Assembly (NCBI GenBank): GCA_934597255.1
Contig: CAKTQV010000007.1
Location: forward strand, 42,718 to 106,717
Direction: 5' to 3'
DNA: 64,000 nt
Source of the DNA: an uncultured Oscillospiraceae bacterium
GTDB taxonomy: Bacteria; Bacillota; Clostridia; Oscillospirales; Oscillospiraceae
Shown here piece after piece: positions 24,098-31,834 of the stretch. The notes under the pieces were generated by a model, which saw only the letters and a list, made by a program, of their open reading frames with translations, searched no databases and was not told the DNA's origin. A program made the position numbers and the translations under genes. Within the stretch, counting starts at the first letter, position 1, and each line of letters opens with the position of its first letter.

Positions 24098-25021
24098 TCA
24101 GTCCGGCATAACGCGTGAGAGAAATTCGTCCATCCTGGCCTCGCAGCCGGCCCGGTCGGTCACACGGCTGCCGACATGGCTTGCGCCGGGGACGGTGTAA
24201 AGCTCCTTTTCCGACGCGCACAGAACGTACATTTCCCGCGCCATGGAGCAGGGGACAAGGGCGTCGGCCTCGCCGTGGATGAACAGCACCGGCGTGCGCA
24301 TTTTCCGCATGAGCGAAAGCGGCTCGGCGCGGTTGAGATCGTAGCCGGCGAACAGCCGCATGAGCAGGCGTATGGCGGGGTAGAAGGGGAACGAAGGAAG
24401 ATGCCGCCCCTCCAGACAGTGCTCGATCTCCTCCTTCGCGCTGGAAAAGCCGCAGTCCGCGACCACGGCGGCGATGTTCTGCGCCTTTCCGTCGCCGGCG
24501 GTGAGCAGAGCGGAGCTTGCGCCCATGGAAACGCCGTCCAGAACGATCCGGCAGTCCGGGCCAAAGCGCGCGCGCACGAGCGCCAGCCACACGGGCAGAT
24601 CGCGCCGCTCAAACTCGCCCATGCCGTACCAGCGCCCCTCGCTCAGCCCGCAGGCATGCAGGTCGGGAAACAGCAGGCTGTAGCCCCGGTCGAGATAGTA
24701 GACCGCGTCCAGATAGCGGTCGCGGGCGCTGCCCTCGATGCCGTGGATCAGAACGGCCACGCGGCGCCCGCCGCGGTCAAGCAGACCGGCGTGGAGCCGG
24801 CAGCCGCCGCTGACGCAGTAGTGATCCTCCAGCCCCAGCCCGCGCAGCTTTGCCTCCATGGCCTCCAGCTCGCCCAGATGCGGCTCAAGCGCGCGGGGGC
24901 AGGGCTTGTGCCGCCAGGGACGGCGCATGAAGTGCGTCCAGAGCGCGCCGAAGGCCGTGCCGAGCACGCCCAGCAAAAGCAGCAGTACGAGGATCAGAAC
25001 GACGATGAGGACCGTTTTCAT
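24098..25021 (-). CDS. Membrane-anchored alpha/beta hydrolase
   Basis: 307 residues. An N-terminal helix (residues 3-26) anchors the enzyme. The hydrolase core shows HGIEGSARDRY (oxyanion loop), FPDLHACGLSEG, the nucleophile elbow DGVSMGASSA (Ser near 168), an acid in FIHGEADALVP, and a late His in GASHVG. This places it in the serine aminopeptidase/peptidase S9-like BAAT group of uncertain substrate. Its ATG overlaps the stop of the MFS gene by ATGA, so the two are co-expressed; the hydrolase may act on something the transporter moves. Confidence 0.86.
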   Translation of the reverse strand: MKTVLIVVLILVLLLLLGVLGTAFGALWTHFMRRPWRHKPCPRALEPHLGELEAMEAKLRGLGLEDHYCVSGGCRLHAGLLDRGGRRVAVLIHGIEGSARDRYLDAVYYLDRGYSLLFPDLHACGLSEGRWYGMGEFERRDLPVWLALVRARFGPDCRIVLDGVSMGASSALLTAGDGKAQNIAAVVADCGFSSAKEEIEHCLEGRHLPSFPFYPAIRLLMRLFAGYDLNRAEPLSLMRKMRTPVLFIHGEADALVPCSMAREMYVLCASEKELYTVPGASHVGSRVTDRAGCEARMDEFLSRVMPD

Positions 25022-26337
25022 CCGTTTGTTTTTTCTTCTTCAAGCTGCGCGCGGCGGAAATGGGGCTTGCCGACCTGCAGCAGAACGAAGCCCGCCACGA
25101 ACAGGATGATCAGCGACAAAATGCCGAAGCTGGCCTTGCCGCACAGCGCGTACACCAGCGAATACAGCGCCGGGCCGATCACGCAGGCGAATTTGCCGAA
25201 GATGTCCAGGAAGCCGTAATACTCGTTGGAGCGCTCCGGCGGGATGATCTGGCCGAAGTACGAGCGCGAGAGCGCCTGGATGCCGCCCTGAACGGTGCCG
25301 ACCATCGTGGCCAGGACCCAGAACAGGACCGTGGAGATCGAAACGGCCTTTTCCGCCGTCAGACCAAGATGGTCGGAATAGTCGATGATAAAGCCCATGC
25401 CGAAGCCGACGACGGTGATCACGCCGTACACGCCGACGGCGATCGTGATCAGGCGCAGCGCGCCGTACTTCTTGCCCCAGTTGCCGAAGAGGATGGAGAA
25501 GGGCATGGCGACCAGCTGCGTCACGAGCAGCGCGAGGATCATGCCGATGGAGCCGAGACCGAGCGTGCTGCCGTAGTTGGTGGCCATGGAGATGATGGTG
25601 TCCACGCCGTCGATGTAGCAGAAGTAGGCGAGGATGAAGAACAGAACGGCCTTGTCGCGCAGGATGCTTTTGAAGGTCGAAACGGTGTTGCGCCAGGCCT
25701 GCTTGCCGAGCTGGCTGGGCGGCGTGTCCACATAATGGGTCTGCTGAACGTTTTTCCAGAAGGGGATGGAGAACAGCAGCCACCACACCGGGACGATCAT
25801 GATGGCGATCTTGTAGCTGAGGATGGACTGGCCCATCGCCAGCATCACGCCGATGGAGATCAGGAAGGGGATGGTCGAGCCGCCGATGTAGCCCATGGCG
25901 AAGCCCCAGGCCGAGACCTTGTCCATGCGTTCGGGCGTGGTCACGTCGGTCAGGAAGCTGTCATAGAACAGGCAGGAGCCGGAAAAACCGATGCGGCTGA
26001 GCATGAAGCCGATGAGCATCCACACCCAGTTGTCAAAGATGGCCATGAAGCAGGTGAAAACGACGCCGAGGAGCATGAACGCCGTCCAGAGCTTTTTCTT
26101 CATGCCCTTGAAATCGCCGATGGCCCCCAGATAGGGCGCGAGCACGGCCGTGACAAGGTTGGCGAAGGAGACGGCGTAGCCGTAGACCGTGTTGACGACG
26201 CCGGCGTTGGTCAGCCCCGACACGACTACCTGAAAGTAGATCGGCCAGATGGCGGCGGAGATGTTCGTGGCCCAGATGGAGTTGGCCCAGTCATAGAAGA
26301 TCCAGGACCATTCGGTTTTTGTGAATCGTTTTCGCAT
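25018..26337 (-). CDS. MFS transporter, UMF1/Atg22-like family
   Basis: 439 residues, 12 hydrophobic segments. The N-terminus (SWIFYDWANSIWATNISAAIWPIYFQ) and GGIQALSRSYFGQIIPPERSNEYYGFLDI are typical of the UMF1 family (Vps22/Atg22-like). In yeast Atg22 exports amino acids from the vacuole; the bacterial substrates are unknown. The start at 26337 follows GGACGGTG. Next in the operon is an alpha/beta hydrolase with a 4-base overlap. Confidence 0.87.
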   Translation of the reverse strand: MRKRFTKTEWSWIFYDWANSIWATNISAAIWPIYFQVVVSGLTNAGVVNTVYGYAVSFANLVTAVLAPYLGAIGDFKGMKKKLWTAFMLLGVVFTCFMAIFDNWVWMLIGFMLSRIGFSGSCLFYDSFLTDVTTPERMDKVSAWGFAMGYIGGSTIPFLISIGVMLAMGQSILSYKIAIMIVPVWWLLFSIPFWKNVQQTHYVDTPPSQLGKQAWRNTVSTFKSILRDKAVLFFILAYFCYIDGVDTIISMATNYGSTLGLGSIGMILALLVTQLVAMPFSILFGNWGKKYGALRLITIAVGVYGVITVVGFGMGFIIDYSDHLGLTAEKAVSISTVLFWVLATMVGTVQGGIQALSRSYFGQIIPPERSNEYYGFLDIFGKFACVIGPALYSLVYALCGKASFGILSLIILFVAGFVLLQVGKPHFRRAQLEEEKTNG

Positions 26338-26378
26338 GAATACACCGTCCTATATCTGTTTTTTCAAGTGGATACGAT

Positions 26379-27167
26379 TCAGATCGCGCCGAGCTGCCCG
26401 ACGATCCGGTCGGCCAGCGCGAGCCCGGCGGCCAGACAGTCCTCCGGCGTCCCGCCGCGCAGCCAGCTCACCAGAAAGGCGGCGGCGAAGCTGTCGCCCG
26501 CGCCCACGGCGGAGACCACCGTTGCGCGCGGCTTTTCCGAGTGCAGGCAGCGTCCGTCCGGCAGCAGGAGCATCGCGCCGTCGCGGTCGAGCGTGACGAG
26601 AAGCGCGCGCAGCTGCGGGTATTTTTCAAATATCCTCTCCGGCAGCGCCTCATACTCGTGCCGGTTCACCTTGACGAGCGTGGCGCGGCGCAGACAGAGA
26701 TCAATGCAGCCGTCTGACCAGAAGCGGTGGCGGAGATTGAGATCGCAGAAAAACTCCCGCGCCTGCACGCGGCCGAGCAGCGTCTCGAGCGTGCGGGCCG
26801 AAGGCTCGCTCCGCTGGGCGAGCGTGCCGAAATACACCGCGTCCCAAGAGACGGGGACGTCCTCCGGCGTGGGGATGTTATCCCACGCGACGCCGGTTAT
26901 GACCTCGTAGGTGGGGTTTCCGGCGGCGTCTAGTGTGACGTTTGTATACCCGGTGGGGAACGGGACCTGCTGGATCAGGTCGGTCGACACGCCCGTGCGG
27001 CGCACGGCGTCCAGCGTTTCCGTGTCGCCCCGGGCGACGGCGGATAAAAGATGGCTTTCCGCGCCGAGCCTCGCGGCATGGACGGCGAAGTTCAGCGGCG
27101 CGCCGCCGAGACAGCGGCTGTCCGGGAAGCAGTCCCAGATGATCTCTCCGTAAGACAGTATTTTCAT
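26379..27167 (-). CDS. PfkB-family carbohydrate kinase (fructokinase-like)
   Basis: 262 residues, short for the family. MKILSYGEIIWDCFPD, LGGAPLNFAVHAARLGA (sugar site) and the C-terminal VVSAVGAGDSFAAAFLVSWL with the catalytic Asp of GAGDSF are all present. CDLNLRHRFW and VKVNRHEYEAL are the expected blocks. It probably phosphorylates fructose or a related sugar. The start overlaps the mgtE stop by ATGA, an odd pairing of sugar kinase and magnesium channel that may simply reflect the kinase's need for magnesium. Confidence 0.85.
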   Translation of the reverse strand: MKILSYGEIIWDCFPDSRCLGGAPLNFAVHAARLGAESHLLSAVARGDTETLDAVRRTGVSTDLIQQVPFPTGYTNVTLDAAGNPTYEVITGVAWDNIPTPEDVPVSWDAVYFGTLAQRSEPSARTLETLLGRVQAREFFCDLNLRHRFWSDGCIDLCLRRATLVKVNRHEYEALPERIFEKYPQLRALLVTLDRDGAMLLLPDGRCLHSEKPRATVVSAVGAGDSFAAAFLVSWLRGGTPEDCLAAGLALADRIVGQLGAI

Positions 27168-28543
27168 AGGCCGGGCAGGATCCGGTGCGCCACGGCGAAA
27201 TACGCCAGCAGCGCCAGAGCGTCAACGATGGTGGTGATGAAGGGGCTGGACATGACCGCCGGGTCGAAGCCCAGCTTATCCGCCAGCATCGGCAGCGTGC
27301 AGCCGACGATCTTGGCCGCCAGCACGATGATGACCAGCGTCAGCGACACGACGAGCGCCACGCTCGCGGTCACGCCGTCGTTGCCGAGCAGCAGATGGTC
27401 GATGAGCATGACCTTGCCGAAGGCGACGGCGGCCAGGCTCACGCCGCACAGAAGCCCCGTGCGCAGCTCCTTCCACAGCACGGCCAGCAGATCGGAAAAC
27501 TCCAGATCGCCCAGGCTCAGCGCGCGTATGACCGTGACGGAGCACTGCGAGCCGGAGTTGCCGCCCGTGTCCATCAGCATGGGGATGAACAGCGTCAGCG
27601 CCGCGGTTTTGGCCAGCGCGTCCTCAAAATGGTTGAGGATCATGCCCGTGAAGGTGGCCGAGATCATCAAAATCAGCAGCCAGGGGATGCGCGCGCGCCA
27701 GAACTGGAGCGGGCTGGTTTTGAGATAGGGCTTGTCGATGGGCGTCACGCCGCCCATGATCTCGATATCCTCCGTGGCCTCCTCTTCCATGACCTCCATG
27801 GCGTCGTCGACCGTGACGATGCCGACGAGACGGCCCTCGGCGTCCACGACGGGCAGCGCCGTGAAGTTGTATTTCGTGAACATGGAGGCGACGTCCTCCT
27901 GGTCGTCCTGGGTGCCGACGGAGATGACGTTTTCCTCCATGATGTCCTCGATGACGTCGTCGTCCTCCGCGAGGATGATGGTCCGGATGGACAAAATGCC
28001 GATCAGATGCCGGCTGTTGTCGGTGACATAGCAGGTGTTGATGGTCTCCGAGTCCACGCCCGTGCGGCGGATGTGCTTGATCGCGTCCGCGGCGGTCATG
28101 CTCGGCCGCAGATCGACGAACTCCGTCGTCATGATGCTTCCGGCGGAATCCTCCGGGTACTGGAGGATCTCGTTTATCATCTTCCGGGTCTCGGAATCGG
28201 CCTGCTTCAAAATGCGCTTGACGACGTTCGCGGGCATCTCCTCCACGAGATCGACCGCGTCGTCCACATACAGCTCGTCCACGACCTCCTTCAGCTCGCT
28301 GTCGGAAAAGCCGCGGATCAGCAGCTCCTGCGAATCCGGCTCCATCTCGATGAAGGTCTCCGCGGCGGCGTCCTTCGGCAGGAGCCGGAACAGCCGCGGC
28401 AGCAGAGCCTCGTCCATATCGTCAAACATCGCGGCGATATCCGATGCGTTCATCGTCACCAGAATATCCCGCACGCTGCTGTATTTTTTCTGCGCCATCA
28501 GCGCCTCGATCGTGTCCGTCAATGTGACGGTTTTTTCCGCCAT
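27164..28543 (-). CDS. mgtE: Magnesium transporter MgtE
   Basis: 459 residues, the usual MgtE length. Residues 1-120 are the MgtE_N superhelical domain (ISDM-like repeats LFRLLPKDAAAETFIEM). About 130-255 are two CBS domains that sense magnesium (EDSAGSIMTTEFVDLRP, MEENVISVGTQDDQEDVASMF). The rest is a five-helix channel with NSGSQCSVTVIRALSLG. The start at 28543 follows AAAGGAGGAAGGAATC. The leader of about 490 bases has repeats and a possible short leader peptide, and shows no recognisable M-box. Confidence 0.93.
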   Translation of the reverse strand: MAEKTVTLTDTIEALMAQKKYSSVRDILVTMNASDIAAMFDDMDEALLPRLFRLLPKDAAAETFIEMEPDSQELLIRGFSDSELKEVVDELYVDDAVDLVEEMPANVVKRILKQADSETRKMINEILQYPEDSAGSIMTTEFVDLRPSMTAADAIKHIRRTGVDSETINTCYVTDNSRHLIGILSIRTIILAEDDDVIEDIMEENVISVGTQDDQEDVASMFTKYNFTALPVVDAEGRLVGIVTVDDAMEVMEEEATEDIEIMGGVTPIDKPYLKTSPLQFWRARIPWLLILMISATFTGMILNHFEDALAKTAALTLFIPMLMDTGGNSGSQCSVTVIRALSLGDLEFSDLLAVLWKELRTGLLCGVSLAAVAFGKVMLIDHLLLGNDGVTASVALVVSLTLVIIVLAAKIVGCTLPMLADKLGFDPAVMSSPFITTIVDALALLAYFAVAHRILPGL

Positions 28544-28594
28544 GATTCCTTCCTCCTTTTTCATTCCTCAGAGAAAGGCACAAATTCCCTCCGC

Positions 28595-28684
28595 TCAGCG
28601 AACGACGAACGCCCGCAAGCCCTGTTTTGTGCCGTCAGTACCTATATTGCCGGTATTACTGCCGCTGTTACTGCCAGCGTCCAT
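28595..28684 (-). CDS. Possible 29-residue leader peptide ahead of mgtE
   Basis: Starts MDAGSNSGSNTGNIGTDG and ends FVVR. A consensus GGGAGGTGAAACG lies just before the ATG, better than that of many real genes here, and the stop lies 51 bases before the mgtE start. Composition is Gly/Ser/Asn-rich. It could be a regulatory upstream peptide of the kind known for magnesium transporters in enterobacteria, or a small orphan protein. No homologue is known to me. Confidence 0.4.
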   Translation of the reverse strand: MDAGSNSGSNTGNIGTDGTKQGLRAFVVR

Positions 28685-28730
28685 CGTTTCACCTCCCTTG
28701 GCTTGGTCTTTTCGTGTCTGGCGTCGCCTC

Positions 28731-28952
28731 GTCGGCTCGCCGTACCCTTGTACGGCTTCGCCTCCTTGTCATAGCCAGACGCGAAAATCCCGGCGCCAGA
28801 CTTGCGACTTATGTGCGGTGGTTTGCCGCGTCGGCTCGCCGTATCCTCAATACGGCGTCGCCTCCTTGTCATAGCCAGACGCGAAGATCCCGGCGCCAGA
28901 CTTGCGATTTCTGCGCGGTGATTATCCTTGCCGGCTCGCCGTACCCTTGTAC
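28731..28952. repeat. About 100-bp tandem repeats in the mgtE leader
   Basis: Two near-identical units (28731-28829 and 28830-28931) and a partial third (28932-28952). Each has the hairpin GCCGTAC...GTACGGC or its compensated variant GCCGTAT...ATACGGC, then CCTCCTTGTCATAGCCAGACGC and CCCGGCGCCAGACTTGCGA. Base changes in the hairpin are compensatory (TACCC..TTGTA versus TATCC..CAATA), so the fold is conserved. This looks like a dispersed intergenic repeat family. Confidence 0.85.
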
Positions 28953-29017
28953 AGCGCCGGCGTCCCGGCTTCCTTCCGCGCAAAAATCCTCTGGATCCGG
29001 CGCGGCGGGCGCAGAAA

Positions 29018-29070
29018 AGCCTGACCCCGTGCATTTTTACCATTATAGCACAAAAGGTCAGGCTTTGGAA
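29018..29070 (-). promoter_or_regulatory. mgtE leader promoter inside an 11-bp inverted repeat
   Basis: Minus strand: TTCCAA (29070-29065), 17 bases, TATAAT (29047-29042) with a TGC extension. The -10 box sits in the loop between perfect arms AAAGCCTGACC and GGTCAGGCTTT (29018-29028 and 29056-29066). The minus-strand hairpin ends in TTTTCTG and could also act as the terminator of the HAD gene before it. Confidence 0.6.
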
Positions 29071-29094
29071 TCGGTTTTTTGTAAGATCAGCGTA

Positions 29095-29745
29095 TTATTC
29101 CAGTAAAAAAGTGCCGAGCTGCGCCACGGAGTCCGCCACGGCGATGCAGCCGGCGGCCTCCAGCTCGGCGCGGCCGCCGTAGCCGTAGCCCGCGCCGATG
29201 CACGGGATGCCGCACAGGCGCGCGCCTTCGGCGTCGTGCCGCCGGTCGCCGACCATGACGGCCGTGCTCATATCCACATGACAGCTGTCGCGCGCGTATT
29301 CGATGACCTGGTATTTCAGTCCCCGCTCGCCGTGCAGGCCGCAGCCGGAGATGAGCTCGAAATACGGGGCGAGACCGAACTTCTCCAGGATCGGCACGGC
29401 AAAGGCGGTGGGCTTGGTCGTGGCGACGTAAAGCTTCGCGCCCGCGTCCCGGAGCCGCTGAAGAAGCTCCGGCATGCCGGGATAGACGTGGTTTTCAAAC
29501 AGGCCCGTCACGGAGTAATACTCGCGGTAGGTCTCCAGAAAGCGCGCGGCGTCGTCCTCGCTCATGCCCCAGAAGTCGCAGAACGACTGCGGCATCGGCG
29601 GGCCGATGAAGCTGTAATACTCGCTGTTCGGGCCGCAGGGAAGGCCCCACTTCTTCCGCGCGTAAATGATGGCGTTGGTGATGCCCTCCGCGGGGTCGGT
29701 GAGCGTGCCGTCCAGATCAAAGAAGATGTTCTGGTATTTCATCAT
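29095..29745 (-). CDS. HAD-family phosphatase (phosphoglycolate phosphatase-like)
   Basis: 216 residues. Motif I is FFDLDGTLTDP with the nucleophile Asp; motif II is VATTKPT; motif III lies around KYQVIEYA; motif IV is VMVGDRRHDAEGA. The cap (residues 15-80) is of the small helical type. Such enzymes remove phosphate from small metabolites, often nucleotides. The start overlaps the end of the nucleoside permease gene, so a role in nucleotide salvage is plausible but inferred. Confidence 0.86.
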   Translation of the reverse strand: MMKYQNIFFDLDGTLTDPAEGITNAIIYARKKWGLPCGPNSEYYSFIGPPMPQSFCDFWGMSEDDAARFLETYREYYSVTGLFENHVYPGMPELLQRLRDAGAKLYVATTKPTAFAVPILEKFGLAPYFELISGCGLHGERGLKYQVIEYARDSCHVDMSTAVMVGDRRHDAEGARLCGIPCIGAGYGYGGRAELEAAGCIAVADSVAQLGTFLLE

Positions 29746-30728
29746 CGTTCCTCCCGGAAATAGCTCAGGCCAAGACTGGCCGGGGGGTTGTTCTCGCGCT
29801 TTTTGCGCATGGACACGGCCACGAGCACGAGGATCGTGACCACATAGGGCAGCATCTTGTAAAGCTCCTTGACGGCGAAATTCGTGCCGGTGGGCAGGAA
29901 GAGATACAGGATGTACAGGCCGCCGAACAGAATGGACGACCAGATGCCGGTGCTGGGCCGCCAGATCGTGAAGATGACCAGCGCGATGGCCAGCCAGCCG
30001 CGGTCGCCGAAGGCGTTGTTCGACCAGACGCCGCTGGCGTAATCCATGACGTAGTACAGGCCGCCGAGTCCGGCGATCATGCTGCCGGCGCAGGTGGCGA
30101 CGTATTTATAGCGCGTTACGTTGATGCCGGCGGCGTCGGCGGTGTTGGGGCTTTCGCCCACGGCGCGCAGATGCAGGCCCACGCGCGTGTGCTTGAGTAT
30201 ATAGGAGGCCGCGATCGCCAGCACGATGGCCAGGTAGGCCAGAAAGCCGTAGGACAGGAAGAGCTGGCCGAACCAGCCGAGCCCGGAGGCGAAGGGAAGC
30301 GAGCGGCTGAAATAGGCGCTGGTCTGCGACAGCGCGATGGACGGGACGTCGCTGCCGGTGAGCTTGATAAGCGAGCCGCCGAAAAAGTTGCCGAAGCCGA
30401 CGCCGAAGGTCGTCATGGCAAGGCCCGTGACGTTCTGGTTGGCGCGCAGCGTGACGGTCAGGAAGCAGTACAGAAGCCCCATCAGAAGCGAGCCGAGCAG
30501 GCACGCGGCCATGGGGATGGCGATGGACCAGAACGCGCTCGGCTCGGCGGCGGACTGCTCGTACATGAACGCGCCGATGACGCCGCTGATACCGCCGACG
30601 TACATCACGCCGGGAATGCCGAGGTTGAGGTTGCCGGATTTCTCCGTGAGCGTTTCGCCGGTGCTGCCGTAAAGCAGGGGAATGCCCTGCACGACGGCGC
30701 GGGGGATAAAGGAGACAATGTCAAACAT
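29742..30728 (-). CDS. BMP-type nucleoside ABC transporter, permease 2
   Basis: 328 residues, about 8-10 hydrophobic segments. GETLTEKSGNLNLGIPGVMYVGG is the signature of the second permease of BMP/NupOPQ-type importers, and RAVGESPNTADAAGINVTRYK is the cytoplasmic coupling loop. GGGGAATAACTG precedes the ATG, which overlaps the previous stop by one base (TGATG). It forms the channel together with the permease gene just upstream. Substrate (purine nucleosides or bases) is inferred from xpt at the head of the cluster. Confidence 0.9.
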   Translation of the reverse strand: MFDIVSFIPRAVVQGIPLLYGSTGETLTEKSGNLNLGIPGVMYVGGISGVIGAFMYEQSAAEPSAFWSIAIPMAACLLGSLLMGLLYCFLTVTLRANQNVTGLAMTTFGVGFGNFFGGSLIKLTGSDVPSIALSQTSAYFSRSLPFASGLGWFGQLFLSYGFLAYLAIVLAIAASYILKHTRVGLHLRAVGESPNTADAAGINVTRYKYVATCAGSMIAGLGGLYYVMDYASGVWSNNAFGDRGWLAIALVIFTIWRPSTGIWSSILFGGLYILYLFLPTGTNFAVKELYKMLPYVVTILVLVAVSMRKKRENNPPASLGLSYFREER

Positions 30729-31834
30729 CAGTTATTCCCCTCCTTTTTGGCGGCTTTCCGAAAGCTGAGCCGGTAGCGGATGAAAAACTCGCTGCCGATG
30801 ATGAAAAACAGGATAATGCCGGTGAGGATGTCCGCGAACGACTCGTTGAGGCTGAACGCGGAGGCAATCTCGCTGGCGCCGCGGTCGAGAACGACCAGCA
30901 GCAGGCTGGAGAAGATCATCGTGATGGGGTTGAAGTTGGCCAGCCACGAGACCATGACGGCCGTGAAGCCCTGCCCGCCGGCGATGGTGGTCGTGATGGT
31001 ATGGTTGGTGCTGCCGACGAGCAGCAGTCCGGCCACGCCGCAGATCGCGCCCGACAGAAGCAGCGTGCGCACGATCACGCGCTCGACCCGGATGCCGACG
31101 TAGCGCGCGGTGCGCTCGCTCTCGCCGACCACGGCCAGCTCATAGCCGTGCTTGCTGTAGTTGAGATAGATGAACAGCAGGATGGTCAGCACGGCCACGA
31201 TGAGGATATTGAGCAGATATTTCTGCCCGAAGATCGTGGGGAACCAGCCGGCCTGCGAGCTCTGATTGATGATGCCGATCTTGCCGGCGCCCTTGGGCAC
31301 CTCCCACAAAATGACGAAGTAGGCCACGAGCTGCGTCGCCACATAGTTCATCATCAGGGTAAAGAGCGTTTCGTTGGTGTTCCATTTGGCCTTGAAGAAA
31401 GCGGGGATGGCCGCCCAGACTGCGCCGGCGGCGATGCTCGTGACGGTCATGAGCGCGATGAGGAGCCAGTTGGGGATCTTGTCGCCGAGCAGGATCATGC
31501 ACGCGGCGGCCGCCAGACCGCCGATCAGGACCTGTCCCTCGGCACCGATGTTCCAGAAGCGCATCTTGAACGCGGGCGTGACCGCCAGCGAGATGCACAG
31601 CAGGATGGCGAGATTCTGGAAGGTCGTCCAGGTCTTGCGCGCGGTGCCGAACGCGCCCGTGAGGATCGTGGCGTAGATCTTGAGCGGGTCGTCGCCCGTG
31701 AGGAGCATGGTGACGCCGGCGCAGGCGATCAGCGCCAGAACGATGGCGGCCAGGCGGATGCACCAGGCGCGCCACGCGGGCATATCGCCGCGCTTGACAA
31801 TGTGGACCAGCGGTCCCTGCTGCTGTTTATTCAT
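30728..31834 (-). CDS. BMP-type nucleoside ABC transporter, permease 1
   Basis: 368 residues from ATG 31834, which has GGAGGTG 9 bases upstream; it overlaps the ATPase gene by 8 bases. FWNIGAEGQVLIGGLAAA is the hallmark of the first permease in this family and VVGESERTARYVGIRVER the coupling loop. About 9 hydrophobic segments. The partner permease follows directly. Confidence 0.9.
   Translation of the reverse strand: MNKQQQGPLVHIVKRGDMPAWRAWCIRLAAIVLALIACAGVTMLLTGDDPLKIYATILTGAFGTARKTWTTFQNLAILLCISLAVTPAFKMRFWNIGAEGQVLIGGLAAAACMILLGDKIPNWLLIALMTVTSIAAGAVWAAIPAFFKAKWNTNETLFTLMMNYVATQLVAYFVILWEVPKGAGKIGIINQSSQAGWFPTIFGQKYLLNILIVAVLTILLFIYLNYSKHGYELAVVGESERTARYVGIRVERVIVRTLLLSGAICGVAGLLLVGSTNHTITTTIAGGQGFTAVMVSWLANFNPITMIFSSLLLVVLDRGASEIASAFSLNESFADILTGIILFFIIGSEFFIRYRLSFRKAAKKEGNN

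Noticed and set aside
28731..28952. CRISPR-like array
   Set aside because: Repeats of about 100 bp are directly adjacent with no variable spacers, and no cas genes are nearby.
28544..29035. M-box magnesium riboswitch ahead of mgtE
   Set aside because: None of the conserved M-box core segments can be found; the leader is filled with tandem repeats.
28642..29043. Open reading frame of 133 codons on the minus strand
   Set aside because: It runs through the tandem repeats, is Arg/Ser-rich, and has no ribosome binding site; a by-product of the repeat sequence.
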